Shown here: piece by piece, positions 20,131 to 28,391 of the stretch | Layout: every line of letters starts with the position of its first letter | How positions within the stretch are numbered: position 1 is the stretch's first letter | Assembly: GCF_001038505.1 (NCBI RefSeq) | Contig: NZ_LDPY01000001.1 | Coordinates: 682,001-746,000, forward strand | DNA length: 64,000 nucleotides | Direction of reading: 5' to 3' | Origin: Puniceibacterium sp. IMCC21224 | Lineage (GTDB): Bacteria > Pseudomonadota > Alphaproteobacteria > Rhodobacterales > Rhodobacteraceae | Made by a program: the position numbers and the translations under genes | The notes under the pieces: model-generated | Database searches by the model: none | What the model was told of the DNA's origin: nothing | What the model saw: only the letters and a program-made list of their open reading frames with translations

Positions 20131-20171
20131 TCGGGGCGGCCGCAGAAATGTTGCTGCCCCGACCGCATTTT
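20131..20171 (+). terminator. Possible terminator after ctpA
   Basis: A 7-bp stem (20131-20137 with 20156-20162), with part of the intervening loop also able to pair, is followed by TTTT at 20168-20171. The T-run is a few bases away from the stem, so it would be weak; rppH downstream could still be reached by read-through. Confidence 0.35.
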
Positions 20172-20203
20172 CACGCCGCGACGACACCAAAAGGCTGCGA
20201 CAG

Positions 20204-20686
20204 ATGACGCCCCAGGAAATCGCCAAACTGCCCTACCGTAAATGCGTCGGTGTGATGCTGCTGAATGCCGATGGACATGTGTTTGTCGGTCAGCGGATCG
20301 ACAACGACACCCCGGCCTGGCAAATGCCGCAGGGTGGCGTCGAAAAAGGCGAGGCGCCCCGCGATGCCGCCTTGCGCGAACTGTGGGAAGAAACCGGCAT
20401 AGTCGCGGGTCTTGTCACGGTCGAGGCCGAGACCTCAGACTGGATTCCTTACGATCTGCCACATGATATTGTGCCCCGAATCTGGAAGGGGCGCTATCGC
20501 GGGCAGGAACAGAAATGGTTCCTGCTGCGGTTTCAGGGTCAGGATAATCAGGTCAACATCGCCACTGATCACGCGGAATTTTCCGAATGGCGCTGGCTGC
20601 CACCGACCGATCTGGTGGCCAATATCGTGCCCTTCAAACGCGAGGTTTACACCCGCGTTCTGGACAGCTTTGCTCCACATCTCTGA
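20204..20686 (+). CDS. rppH: RNA pyrophosphohydrolase (Nudix)
   Basis: 160 residues. It removes pyrophosphate from the 5' end of mRNA to trigger decay by RNase E, and hydrolyses dinucleoside polyphosphates. The Nudix box is complete ([20 protein letters not shown], then TG), near residues 44-66. [20 protein letters not shown] and the [14 protein letters not shown] ending are typical of RppH/InvA. I use the ATG at 20204; the frame is open upstream to 20072, but that part overlaps ctpA and has no similarity to the family. Confidence 0.93.
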   Translation: MTPQEIAKLPYRKCVGVMLLNADGHVFVGQRIDNDTPAWQMPQGGVEKGEAPRDAALRELWEETGIVAGLVTVEAETSDWIPYDLPHDIVPRIWKGRYRGQEQKWFLLRFQGQDNQVNIATDHAEFSEWRWLPPTDLVANIVPFKREVYTRVLDSFAPHL

Positions 20687-20711
20687 GGCTTTGGCAAAGC
20701 GGCGCTACGAC

Positions 20712-21977
20712 CTAGCGTAACCGCGCCAGCAGTGATTGCGATGCGTAGCCGTCGGGCGCGACACCTTCGGATTTCTGAAACGCCCGCACTGCTGCGATGC
20801 TGTTAGGCCCGATCCGACCATCCACACCCTTGGTGTCGAATCCTCTTGCGGTCAGAAGACTCTGCAATGTTTGGCGGTCATCAAAATTAAGTGCGGGGTC
20901 GTCGCGCGGCCACTCGGCACGGATCGCTTCGCCGCCCCGAATACGATCGGACAAATGCCCGACACCGATGACATAGGCATCAGCCGCGTTGTATCGCGCA
21001 ATCACCGAAAAGTTGGAAAAGATCAGAAACGCCGCCCCCCGCGCCCCGGCGGGCAAAAGGACCGACGCGGCGCCGTGATCGGCCACCGGCTTGCCGTCCA
21101 TGTCGACAATCCCGTCTTTCGCCCATTCACTGGGAAGCCTGACGTTGTCGCGTCGGGCCTGGGCATAGTCAAACCCGTCCGGCAACTTCACCTCGACGCC
21201 CCAGGGCTGCCCCTGTTGCCATTTGTACCGCGCCAGATACGCGGCAGTCGAGGCAAGCGCATCGGTAGGATCATCCGACCAGATATCGCGTCGTCCGTCG
21301 CCGGTGAAATCCACCGCCAGCGCCTCGAACGAGGTGGGGATGAACTGGGTGTGCCCCATGGCACCGGCCCAACTGCCGGTCATGTTTTCCGGCGTGGTAT
21401 CGCCGTTTTGCAGAATCTTGAGCGCAGCAACCAACTGCTGTTCAAAGAATGTGCCGCGCCGTCCGTCATAGGCCAGCGTCGCGAGAGAGCCGATGATCGG
21501 CAGGTCACCCCGGAATGATCCATAGGCCGATTCCATGCCCCAGATCGCGACGACGACCTCTTTTTCGACGCCATATTTTGCTTCGATGCGATCGAGAACG
21601 GCGCGGTACAGACGCAGCGCATCCTTGCCACCGGTGACACGGGATTCGGATGCGGCGCGGTCAAGATAGTCCCAGATCGACCGGGTAAATTCCGATTGGT
21701 TGCGATCACGTTCGACCACCTCGGGGTTGTATCTGGCGGTTCGGAAGGCGCGATCAAAGACCGTGGCACTGACGCCAGCGTCCAGCGCGCGACCCCGGAA
21801 ACCACGCACCCAGGCGTCAAAACCGGGGTTCGGAACGGCCACCGGGACAACGGGTGTGGTGGTTTCCGCGCTGGGCCGGGGCAGTGGCCGGGTTGAGGTC
21901 TCGACCGTGTCGGCGCCACTGGTGCCGGAATACATCAGGGACGCGGCCACAGCCGCGGCGACAAAGCGAAATACCAT
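20712..21977 (-). CDS. Periplasmic lytic murein transglycosylase, MltB type, with peptidoglycan-binding domain
   Basis: 421 residues. It cleaves glycan strands of peptidoglycan to 1,6-anhydromuropeptides. A signal peptide (MVFRFVAAAVAASLMYSGTS) and a proline/threonine-rich linker precede the SLT_2/MltB catalytic domain (about 55-335). The catalytic Glu lies in AIWGMESAYG, and GAMGHTQFIPTSF, also characteristic, follows. A PG_binding_1 domain ends the protein (about 360-420, LQSLLTARGFDTKGVDGRIG). There is no lipobox cysteine, so it is probably soluble. The frame extends upstream to 22214, but the ATG at 21977 gives the signal peptide and has an AGG site. Confidence 0.92.
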   Translation of the reverse strand: MVFRFVAAAVAASLMYSGTSGADTVETSTRPLPRPSAETTTPVVPVAVPNPGFDAWVRGFRGRALDAGVSATVFDRAFRTARYNPEVVERDRNQSEFTRSIWDYLDRAASESRVTGGKDALRLYRAVLDRIEAKYGVEKEVVVAIWGMESAYGSFRGDLPIIGSLATLAYDGRRGTFFEQQLVAALKILQNGDTTPENMTGSWAGAMGHTQFIPTSFEALAVDFTGDGRRDIWSDDPTDALASTAAYLARYKWQQGQPWGVEVKLPDGFDYAQARRDNVRLPSEWAKDGIVDMDGKPVADHGAASVLLPAGARGAAFLIFSNFSVIARYNAADAYVIGVGHLSDRIRGGEAIRAEWPRDDPALNFDDRQTLQSLLTARGFDTKGVDGRIGPNSIAAVRAFQKSEGVAPDGYASQSLLARLR

Positions 21978-22042
21978 ATCAGTGACCTGCTGCTTTACCT
22001 GTTTTCCGCAGCTTACCCCGATTCCGCCTGTGTCGAAAGCTC

Positions 22043-22750
22043 TCAACCAGGTGGGTCGCAAGAACCCGCCATCGCTGAAATACTGTCCATATAGGTGCGA
22101 AGCAGCGGAATCCGCTGGGGTCGAAAACTGCGCCCCGTCAGCTTCAGATCGGACATCCGGTCTAGCCGAAAGGCGCGGAAATCCTGACGCAAGAGACAAA
22201 ATGCCATCAGGCAATGACTGGCCTCGAACAGGGTGATCGAAAGCGGCTGCACCTCGCGCTGGGTCTTGCTGGCTGCGGCATCACTGTAGCCAAAGGCCAC
22301 TTGTTCTTCGTCCCAGGCGGCGCGCCGCAGGGTGCGCACGTCAATATTCGGCGCGGCGGGTGGGACAAAGCGGTGAGCGTGCAGCACGGCGTGGCGCAGC
22401 CGATGGGCCTGCCGCGCAGGAAGGCGCGCGCGCAGTTTTGACATGGCGCTCGTGGCGGCTTCGGTCAGCGCAGCGTCACCAACGGCCTGAACCTCGCGCA
22501 GGCCCAGCACCAGGGCCTCGATTTCTTCGTCGTCAAAGCCGAGCGGCGGCAGGTGCGCGTCCTCGATCAGCGTGTAGCCAAACCCCGCCGCGCCGTCGAT
22601 CACCGCCCCCAGCGCGCGCAAAGTGTCGATATCCCGATAGAGCGTCCGTTCGGACACCCCGGTTTCCATCGCCAGAGCCAAAGCCGTGGCCGGGGCAGGT
22701 AAACGCCGCAGCGCCTGCATCAGTTGAAAGAGTCGTTCGGTACGGGCCAT
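22043..22750 (-). CDS. YafY-family transcriptional regulator (HTH plus WYL domain)
   Basis: 235 residues. An N-terminal DeoR/HTH_11-type winged helix (TGVSERTLYRDIDTLRALGA, about residues 28-47) is followed by a WYL-type ligand-binding region (QPLSITLFEASHCLMAFCLL, RAFRLDRMSDLKLTG). The family regulates adjacent genes in response to ligands such as nucleic-acid or metabolite signals. The usual divergent target gene is missing here: upstream lies only an insertion-sequence remnant. The start at 22750 (MARTERLFQLMQAL) matches family N-termini; an ATG at 22771 is an alternative. The regulon is unknown. Confidence 0.85.
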   Translation of the reverse strand: MARTERLFQLMQALRRLPAPATALALAMETGVSERTLYRDIDTLRALGAVIDGAAGFGYTLIEDAHLPPLGFDDEEIEALVLGLREVQAVGDAALTEAATSAMSKLRARLPARQAHRLRHAVLHAHRFVPPAAPNIDVRTLRRAAWDEEQVAFGYSDAAASKTQREVQPLSITLFEASHCLMAFCLLRQDFRAFRLDRMSDLKLTGRSFRPQRIPLLRTYMDSISAMAGSCDPPG

Positions 22751-22976
22751 GGTTGGACTATGATGCCTCATCCTGACGGTTTCTGACAGTACGAGCGTAT
22801 CCTCAGCGTCAGATTTCGAAAGGAGTGGCACCGATGATGACGCTGCACACAGTTGGTCCGGGACGGGATGAACCCTCAATTAGCCAGTTCCACCTCAAAG
22901 CAGGGTGCTGGATTGTTCGATCTGGGCAACGATTTGACAACCTGGTTCCTCCTCGGCAGGAGTCCGGAGGGGGAAG

Positions 22977-23111
22977 ATGCGTGAAGCAGATGAAACCAGA
23001 GGGTCCCGGTTCAGCGAGCTTGATCCTGAGGATTGCATTCCGGCCCCATTCGCTGCGCAAGATCCGGCAGGTGGTCGATGATGCGCTTGCCGATCTTTAT
23101 GAAGATAGCAC
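22977..23111 (+). pseudogene. N-terminal remnant of an IS5/IS1182-type transposase, frameshifted
   Basis: The frame from 22977 reads MREADETRGSRFSELDPEDC, then after a shift of frame at about 23045 continues HSLRKIRQVVDDALADLYED. Together these match the well-known N-terminus of rhizobial and roseobacter IS5/IS1182-like transposases (MRGxDExSGSLFSYVDLExRIPAxHPLRxIR...). The rest of the transposase, including the DDE residues, is absent, and no intact terminal inverted repeats are evident. It marks an old insertion between the YafY regulator and zapE. Confidence 0.65.
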
Positions 23112-23226
23112 GTGTCGGCGTCGCCATGTCTGCTGCGATTGTCGCTGTCAGACTTAGAAAATCCGACCGCAAGTTCTACTGCGGATGTCTATTTGCATTC
23201 CTACAGGTTGGGGGCATCACTATATG

Positions 23227-23256
23227 TTGACGCAGCGTGCTTGTGCTGTCTATAAA
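23227..23256 (+). promoter_or_regulatory. Sigma-70-type promoter of a candidate small RNA
   Basis: TTGACG at 23227-23232 and TATAAA at 23251-23256 with an 18-base spacer form a near-consensus promoter in locally AT-rich DNA. No ORF of credible size follows, and a strong terminator lies about 150 bases downstream. Confidence 0.55.
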
Positions 23257-23262
23257 AGTGGA

Positions 23263-23432
23263 AGTCCGCATATCAAGCTTTTTTCGACGCACCTATTCCG
23301 GTCATCTCAGCCGTTATCGGCACAGATGAAACCCCACTGGCACCCCGGTGCCAAGCACCGGCCGATACGGTAAACAGGCAGAACGCCACAAAAACGAGCA
23401 GCCATCTGGGGTCCTTCGGGACCCCTCTTTTT
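23263..23432 (+). ncRNA. Candidate ~170-nt small RNA
   Basis: Predicted from a promoter at 23227-23256 and an intrinsic terminator at 23408-23432, with no coding sequence between them. The interior can form an extended hairpin: 23311-23321 pairs with 23361-23370 (one bulged T), and inside it GGCAC at 23339-23343 pairs with GTGCC at 23348-23352 around a CCCG loop. I do not recognise it as a known family (not tRNA, tmRNA, SRP RNA or RNase P RNA). It lies between an IS remnant and the convergent zapE. Confidence 0.4.
23408..23432 (+). terminator. Strong rho-independent terminator with TTCG loop
   Basis: GGGGTCC (23408-23414), TTCG loop, GGACCCC (23419-23425), then TCTTTTT. The T-run is on the plus strand only, so it ends plus-strand transcription, not zapE. 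The closest plus-strand start is the promoter at 23227-23256. Confidence 0.85.
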
Positions 23433-23454
23433 GCGGCGGTTATGCTCTGGGCGA

Positions 23455-24509
23455 TCAGCGCCCCCAGCCGTCACTTTGCATTTCGCGCAATCGGCTGGCG
23501 GTACGGTCGAACTCAAACGCGCCCACCCCTTCGACATACAGCATTTCCGGATCTGCCGCCGCGCTTACGATCAGTCGAACGCGCGCCTCGTACAGCGCGT
23601 CGATCAGTGTCACGAACCGTTTGGCTTCGTTGAAATTCTGTCGCCCAAGTTGGGGGACATTCTCGATGATCAGCACCCGCACGGTTTCCGCCAGCTTGAG
23701 ATAATCCGCCGGACCCAGCGCCCGACCGCAAAGGTCAAAGAACTGCGCCCGTGCCACGCCGTTGGAAAATTGCGGCAGCTCCACTTCGCGACCCTGTACA
23801 TGCAACACCAACGGTTCCGCGTGCCCGTCTGACAGCGCCTGCCAGACGCGCCCGATTTCGGCCCGCGCCTCGGCATTGGCGGGGGTGAAATAGACCTGCG
23901 CACCGGCAAGTCTGTCCTGCCGGTGATCCTTGGGCGAGGCCAGTTCGCGTACCTCCAGCCGCTCTTTGACCAGTTCGATGAATGGCAGGAACAGCTGCCG
24001 GTTCAACCCGTTCTTGTACAGTTCGTCCGGCACCCTGTTTGAGGTTGTGACAACAACACAGCCAACCGAAAACAGCTGCTCGAATAGGCGTCCGACGATC
24101 ATTGCATCAGTGATATCAGTGATTTGCATCTCGTCGAAGGCGAGCAGTCGAACAGATTCAGCCACCCGTTTGGCAACCGGTTTGATCACATCCTCGGTGC
24201 CTTTCTGGCGCTCCTGATGCATCTGGGCGTGCACCTCTTGCATAAAGGCGTGGAAATGCACCCGCCGGGCGGGCACGTTCAGGGTTTCAACGAACAGATC
24301 CATCAGCATCGACTTGCCGCGCCCGACCCCCCCCCAAAGGTAAAGCCCCTTGGGGGGGGCGGGGCCTTGCGAAACAGCCCCTTTTTGACCGGCTGGGCCA
24401 GCGCCGAGCGGATTCTCTCGAACGCGGGCAAAGCGGCCTCTTGCGCGGGGTCGCGCGCCAGCGCGCCGCTGGCGACGCGTGCCTCGTATTCTTTCTGAAC
24501 AGTGCTCAT
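23455..24509 (-). CDS. zapE: Cell-division ATPase ZapE (AFG1 family), frameshifted in a G8 run near 24355
   Basis: With one base restored the gene encodes about 351 residues, the normal length. ZapE is a cytoplasmic ATPase that binds FtsZ at the constricting ring and has AFG1-like P-loop architecture. The N-terminal part (MSTVQKEYEARVASGALARD, ending in a proline run) is in one frame. The Walker A GGVGRGKSMLMDLF, Walker B LLAFDEMQITD and the rest are in another frame. The break is in the run at 24352-24359, where 8 G/C bases should be 9 to join PPPP to KGLYLWGGVG. Either a consensus error or a real disruption. The ATG at 24509 is preferred over a GTG at 24533. Confidence 0.85.
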
Positions 24510-24655
24510 GCGCATGGGATACCGCGCCCGCACGTCATTGTGTAGCGCCGCGGCGCGCTATTCATCAATTTCCCTGATGTGATACCCCACCAATTCCGAA
24601 TTGACGCCACATGGCGATTGCGAAACAACCTACTCCTGACAAAAGGAGCCCCCGG

Positions 24656-25894
24656 ATGCAGACCCGCACGCCATTGTTCACGCCTGTCCTGATCATGGGA
24701 TGCGCGATCATCCTGGTATCCTTTGCCATTCGCGCCAGCTTTGGGGTGTTTCAAATCCCGATTGCCGAAGAATTCGGTTGGTTGCGGACTGAATTCAGCC
24801 TGGCCATCGCGATTCAGAATTTGGCCTGGGGGGTGGGGCAACCGATTTTCGGTGCAATTGCGGAAAAGATCGGTGATCGCAAGGCAATCTTTCTGGGTGC
24901 GCTGTTCTATGCCGCTGGCCTTGTCCTTTCGTCCAGCGCCGTCACCCCCGAAGGGCATCAATTCTACGAGATCCTTGTCGGGTTCGGCATTGCTGGCACG
25001 GGCTTTGGTATCATCCTCGCCATCGTGGGGCGCGCCAGTTCAGATGAAAACCGGTCGATGAGTCTGGCAATTGCGACCGCTGCGGGCAGTGGCGGGCAGG
25101 TGTTCGGTGCGCCGCTGGCGGAATGGATGCTGGGTTTCATGACCTGGCAATCGGTGTTTATTGTCTTTGCTGCGGCGATTCTGCTGGCCATGGCTGCGTT
25201 GCCGATGATGCGTGCGCCCCAAGCCAGCCGGGCCGAACTTGAGGAGACCCTGACCCAAATCTTGGGCCGCGCCGCCAAAAGCCCAAGCTATGCGTTGATC
25301 TTTATCGGCTTTTTCAGCTGTGGTTACCAGCTGGGCTTTATCACCGCGCATTTCCCGGCATTCGTGACCGAGCTGTGTGGCCCGATCGCGCCCGGCGGCA
25401 TCCTGCACGGGCTGGGCATCACGACCACATCAGCGCTTGGCGCGGTGTCGATCTCGCTCATCGGGTTGTCAAATATCGTCGGAACGCTGACGGCCGGTTG
25501 GCTGGGTCAGCGGTATTCCAAGAAATACCTGCTTGCCGGTATTTATACTGCGCGGACGATTGCCGGTGCGCTGTTTATCCTGCTGCCGATCACACCGGCT
25601 TCAGTGATCGTGTTTTCGACCGTGATGGGCGCGCTCTGGCTGGCCACTGTGCCGCTAACGGCTGGACTGGTCGGGCAGATCTTTGGTCTGCGCTATCTCG
25701 CCACGCTGTATGGGATCGTGTTTTTCTCGCATCAATTGGGCAGCTTTATGGGCGTGTGGCTGGGTGGACGGCTCTACGATGCGACCGGCGGGTATGGCGC
25801 GGTGTGGTGGATCGGTGTTGGTGTCGGGGCGCTTAGTGCCATCGTGCATCTGCCCATCCGCGAGCGCCCGACAGCTGTGGCCGCGCCAGCCTGA
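24656..25894 (+). CDS. MFS transporter
   Basis: 412 residues with about 12 predicted membrane helices, beginning LFTPVLIMGCAIILVSFAIR and ending GAVWWIGVGVGALSAIVHLP. The loop between helices 2 and 3 has the MFS signature in weak form (EKIGDRKAIFLGALFY). It resembles the monocarboxylate/oxalate-formate type of MFS permease, but the substrate cannot be told from sequence. The ATG at 24656 has AAGGAG 7 bases upstream; the open frame from 24611 has no such site. It is alone on its strand, convergent with folC. Confidence 0.85.
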   Translation: MQTRTPLFTPVLIMGCAIILVSFAIRASFGVFQIPIAEEFGWLRTEFSLAIAIQNLAWGVGQPIFGAIAEKIGDRKAIFLGALFYAAGLVLSSSAVTPEGHQFYEILVGFGIAGTGFGIILAIVGRASSDENRSMSLAIATAAGSGGQVFGAPLAEWMLGFMTWQSVFIVFAAAILLAMAALPMMRAPQASRAELEETLTQILGRAAKSPSYALIFIGFFSCGYQLGFITAHFPAFVTELCGPIAPGGILHGLGITTTSALGAVSISLIGLSNIVGTLTAGWLGQRYSKKYLLAGIYTARTIAGALFILLPITPASVIVFSTVMGALWLATVPLTAGLVGQIFGLRYLATLYGIVFFSHQLGSFMGVWLGGRLYDATGGYGAVWWIGVGVGALSAIVHLPIRERPTAVAAPA

Positions 25895-25995
25895 GAGGTT
25901 CGGCGCGCAAAGCTGAGATGAGCCAAGCGCGCATTAGGCATGTGACAATCGCATCATTGCCAGTCTGTGGCCGATTGCGGTGCCGCCGACAGGGG

Positions 25996-27273
25996 CTATG
26001 CACCATTTTCGCGTAGGACATGGCCAGCCAGATAGAGCGATCCGCAGATCAGCACCCGCGCGCGTGGGGCGCGCGCGTTGATCGTGCTCAGCGCGTCACG
26101 CACGGACTTGGCCGTTTCGGCGGCAAAGCCAGCCTCTTGCGCAATCCGGGCGGTTTCTTCGGCTGGCAGAGTCGCAGCTTCGCCGGGGATCGAAACCGCG
26201 GTCAGGCTGTCCGCAACATGGGCAAGCGGGGACAGATAGCCGCGCACGTCCTTGGTGTTGAGCATGCCACAGATCAGATACGTGGGGCGGGCAGGCAACT
26301 GTGCCAGATGTGCGGCCAGCGCGTCGCCTGCGGCGGGGTTGTGACCGCCGTCAAGCCAGAGTTCCGCTTGCGGTGCCAGATCCGCCAGAGCACCTGTGCG
26401 CAGCCGCTGCATACGGGCGGGCCAGTCTGCGTGGGTTACAGCGGCTTCGCAGGCTTCCTCGGGCGCGCCAAGATGGCGCAGTGCCGCCAGTGCCGCGCCC
26501 GCGTTCATGTATTGATGCGCGCCGGGTAAGTTGGGCAGGGGCAGGTCCAGCAACCCGGTTTCGTCCTGATAGATCAGCCGCCCGCGTTCCTCACAGGCAT
26601 GCCAATGCTGGCCATGCGCCAAAAGCGGCACACCAAGTCGGGCAGCCTGCGCCTCGATCACCGCCATGCCGTCGTCAGTTTGCGGACCGACGACGCAGGG
26701 TACGCCGCGCTTGAGGATCCCCGCCTTTTCAAAGGCGATCTTGGATACGGTGTCGCCAAGATAGCTTTCATGATCCATCGACACCGGGGTAATGATGGTC
26801 AGCGCGGGTTTGGCAACAACGTTGGTGGCATCGAGCCGACCACCAAGACCGACCTCAAGCAGCGTGTAGTCCGCGGGTGTGCGGACAAAGGCCAAAAGTG
26901 CTGCGCAGGTCGTGATTTCGAAATAGGTGATCGGGTCGGACCCGTTGGCGGCGTAACATTCGTCCAGTACATGCGCTAGGTCGGGCTCGGCAATCAGAGT
27001 CCCGGCCAGGCGGATGCGTTCGTGAAACCGTGTCAGATGCGGCGAGGTATAGGCGTGGACACGCAGATCCATCGCCTCGAGCCCGGCGCGGATCATCGCC
27101 TGTGTCGATCCCTTGCCATTGGTTCCGGCGATGTGGATGACTGGCGGCAGTTTTTGTTCCGGGTGATCCAGCGCCTCAAGCAGACGCCAGACGCGGTCTA
27201 GCGTAAGATCAATGATCTTGGGGTGCAGCGCCATCATCCGGTTCAGGATGTGGTCCGAAGAAAACACCGTCAT
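25996..27273 (-). CDS. folC: Bifunctional folylpolyglutamate synthase / dihydrofolate synthase
   Basis: 425 residues. It adds glutamate to dihydropteroate and then to tetrahydrofolates, an ATP-dependent Mur-ligase-type reaction. The P-loop HIAGTNGKGST (about residues 48-58), YTSPHLTRFHERIRL, the TYFEITTCAALLAF segment and EVGLGGRLDATNVV are hallmark motifs. The C-terminal domain has LWLDGGHNPAAGDAL. Its ATG overlaps the accD stop (ATGA), the common accD-folC arrangement of this bacterial group. Confidence 0.95.
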   Translation of the reverse strand: MTVFSSDHILNRMMALHPKIIDLTLDRVWRLLEALDHPEQKLPPVIHIAGTNGKGSTQAMIRAGLEAMDLRVHAYTSPHLTRFHERIRLAGTLIAEPDLAHVLDECYAANGSDPITYFEITTCAALLAFVRTPADYTLLEVGLGGRLDATNVVAKPALTIITPVSMDHESYLGDTVSKIAFEKAGILKRGVPCVVGPQTDDGMAVIEAQAARLGVPLLAHGQHWHACEERGRLIYQDETGLLDLPLPNLPGAHQYMNAGAALAALRHLGAPEEACEAAVTHADWPARMQRLRTGALADLAPQAELWLDGGHNPAAGDALAAHLAQLPARPTYLICGMLNTKDVRGYLSPLAHVADSLTAVSIPGEAATLPAEETARIAQEAGFAAETAKSVRDALSTINARAPRARVLICGSLYLAGHVLRENGA

Positions 27274-28202
27274 TTTTGCGCTGGAGCAACCGACACTTTC
27301 GCCTCGTCGGCGTCATTGTCGGTGGGTGCAGGCAGATCACCGGCAATTGGCGGTGGCAGTCGCATCAGCATCCGAATGATCGAGATCAACTCGTCCCGCA
27401 TTTTGCGCCGGTCGGTGACCCGGTCCAGCATGCCGTGTTCCAGTAGATATTCGGCGCGCTGGAACCCCTCGGGCAGCTTTTCGCGGATCGTCTGCTCAAT
27501 CACGCGGGGACCGGCAAAGCAGATCAGCGCATTCGGCTCGGCAATCTGGACGTCCCCCAGCATGGCGTAAGAGGCGGTGACGCCACCAGTGGTCGGATGG
27601 GTCAATACGACGATATAGGGCAGGTTTGCTTCGCGCAGCATCTGGATCGCGACGGTCGAGCGGGGCATTTGCATAAGGCTCAGGATACCCTCCTGCATCC
27701 GGGCACCACCAGCGGCGGAAAAGAGGATGAGCGGACGCTTGAGCCGAACCGCCTCTTGCGCGGCCTTGACGATGGCGTTGCCCACATACATGCCCATTGA
27801 GCCTGCCATGAACGAAAAATCCTGCGCGGCCGCAACGATGGGCGTGCGCCCCATGTCGCCCGTGACGACCAGCATCGCCTCTTTTTCGGCCGTGGATTTC
27901 TGCGCGGCACGCAACCGGTCAGGATATTTCTTTTGATCGCGGAACTGTAGCGGATCGGCCAGCGGTTCGGGCACGGCGACATCGTGAAAAACGCCGCCGT
28001 CGAACAGGGCGAGGAACCGTTCGCGCGGGGTGATCGCCATGTGGTGCGCGCAGTTCGAACAAACCCAGAGATTGTCGCTGAGTTCGCGGTGAAACAACAT
28101 CGTGCCGCATTCATCGCATTTCGACCAGAGGTTCTCGGGCACTTCGCGGCGCGAGAAAATCGAGTTGATGCGGGGGCGGACGTAGTTCGTGATCCAGTTC
28201 AT
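27270..28202 (-). CDS. accD: Acetyl-CoA carboxylase carboxyltransferase subunit beta
   Basis: 310 residues. With AccA it transfers carboxyl from carboxybiotin to acetyl-CoA to make malonyl-CoA for fatty acid synthesis. The N-terminal zinc ribbon is present (CDECGTMLFHRELSDNLWVC region with two CxxC pairs, about residues 23-45), followed by the carboxyltransferase domain (FSAAGGARMQEGILSLMQM; THPTTGGVTASYAMLGD). I use the ATG at 28202 (MNWITNYVRPRI), which matches family N-termini; the open frame to 28466 overlaps the upstream region and is not conserved-looking. Charged, alanine-rich C-terminal tail. Confidence 0.95.
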   Translation of the reverse strand: MNWITNYVRPRINSIFSRREVPENLWSKCDECGTMLFHRELSDNLWVCSNCAHHMAITPRERFLALFDGGVFHDVAVPEPLADPLQFRDQKKYPDRLRAAQKSTAEKEAMLVVTGDMGRTPIVAAAQDFSFMAGSMGMYVGNAIVKAAQEAVRLKRPLILFSAAGGARMQEGILSLMQMPRSTVAIQMLREANLPYIVVLTHPTTGGVTASYAMLGDVQIAEPNALICFAGPRVIEQTIREKLPEGFQRAEYLLEHGMLDRVTDRRKMRDELISIIRMLMRLPPPIAGDLPAPTDNDADEAKVSVAPAQK

Positions 28203-28391
28203 GCCGTTCTTTCCCGGGTCGCCAGAATATGGCTGACTTAAGCGGGTGTCGTAGGAAATGCAATGCAGGCAAGGCGGTCTGGTCGCACCAGGGGCCACGC
28301 TGGTGGCGCAGGCAGTGTGATATCCGACTTGTGGTGACGGGGGGGCTTGGGTATTCCGGGGGGCACAACCGATTTTCAGGGAGGGCAGGCC

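Noticed and set aside
18718..20226. 502-residue minus-strand frame opposite ctpA
   Set aside because: Shadow of ctpA with intact catalytic motifs; no recognisable domain.
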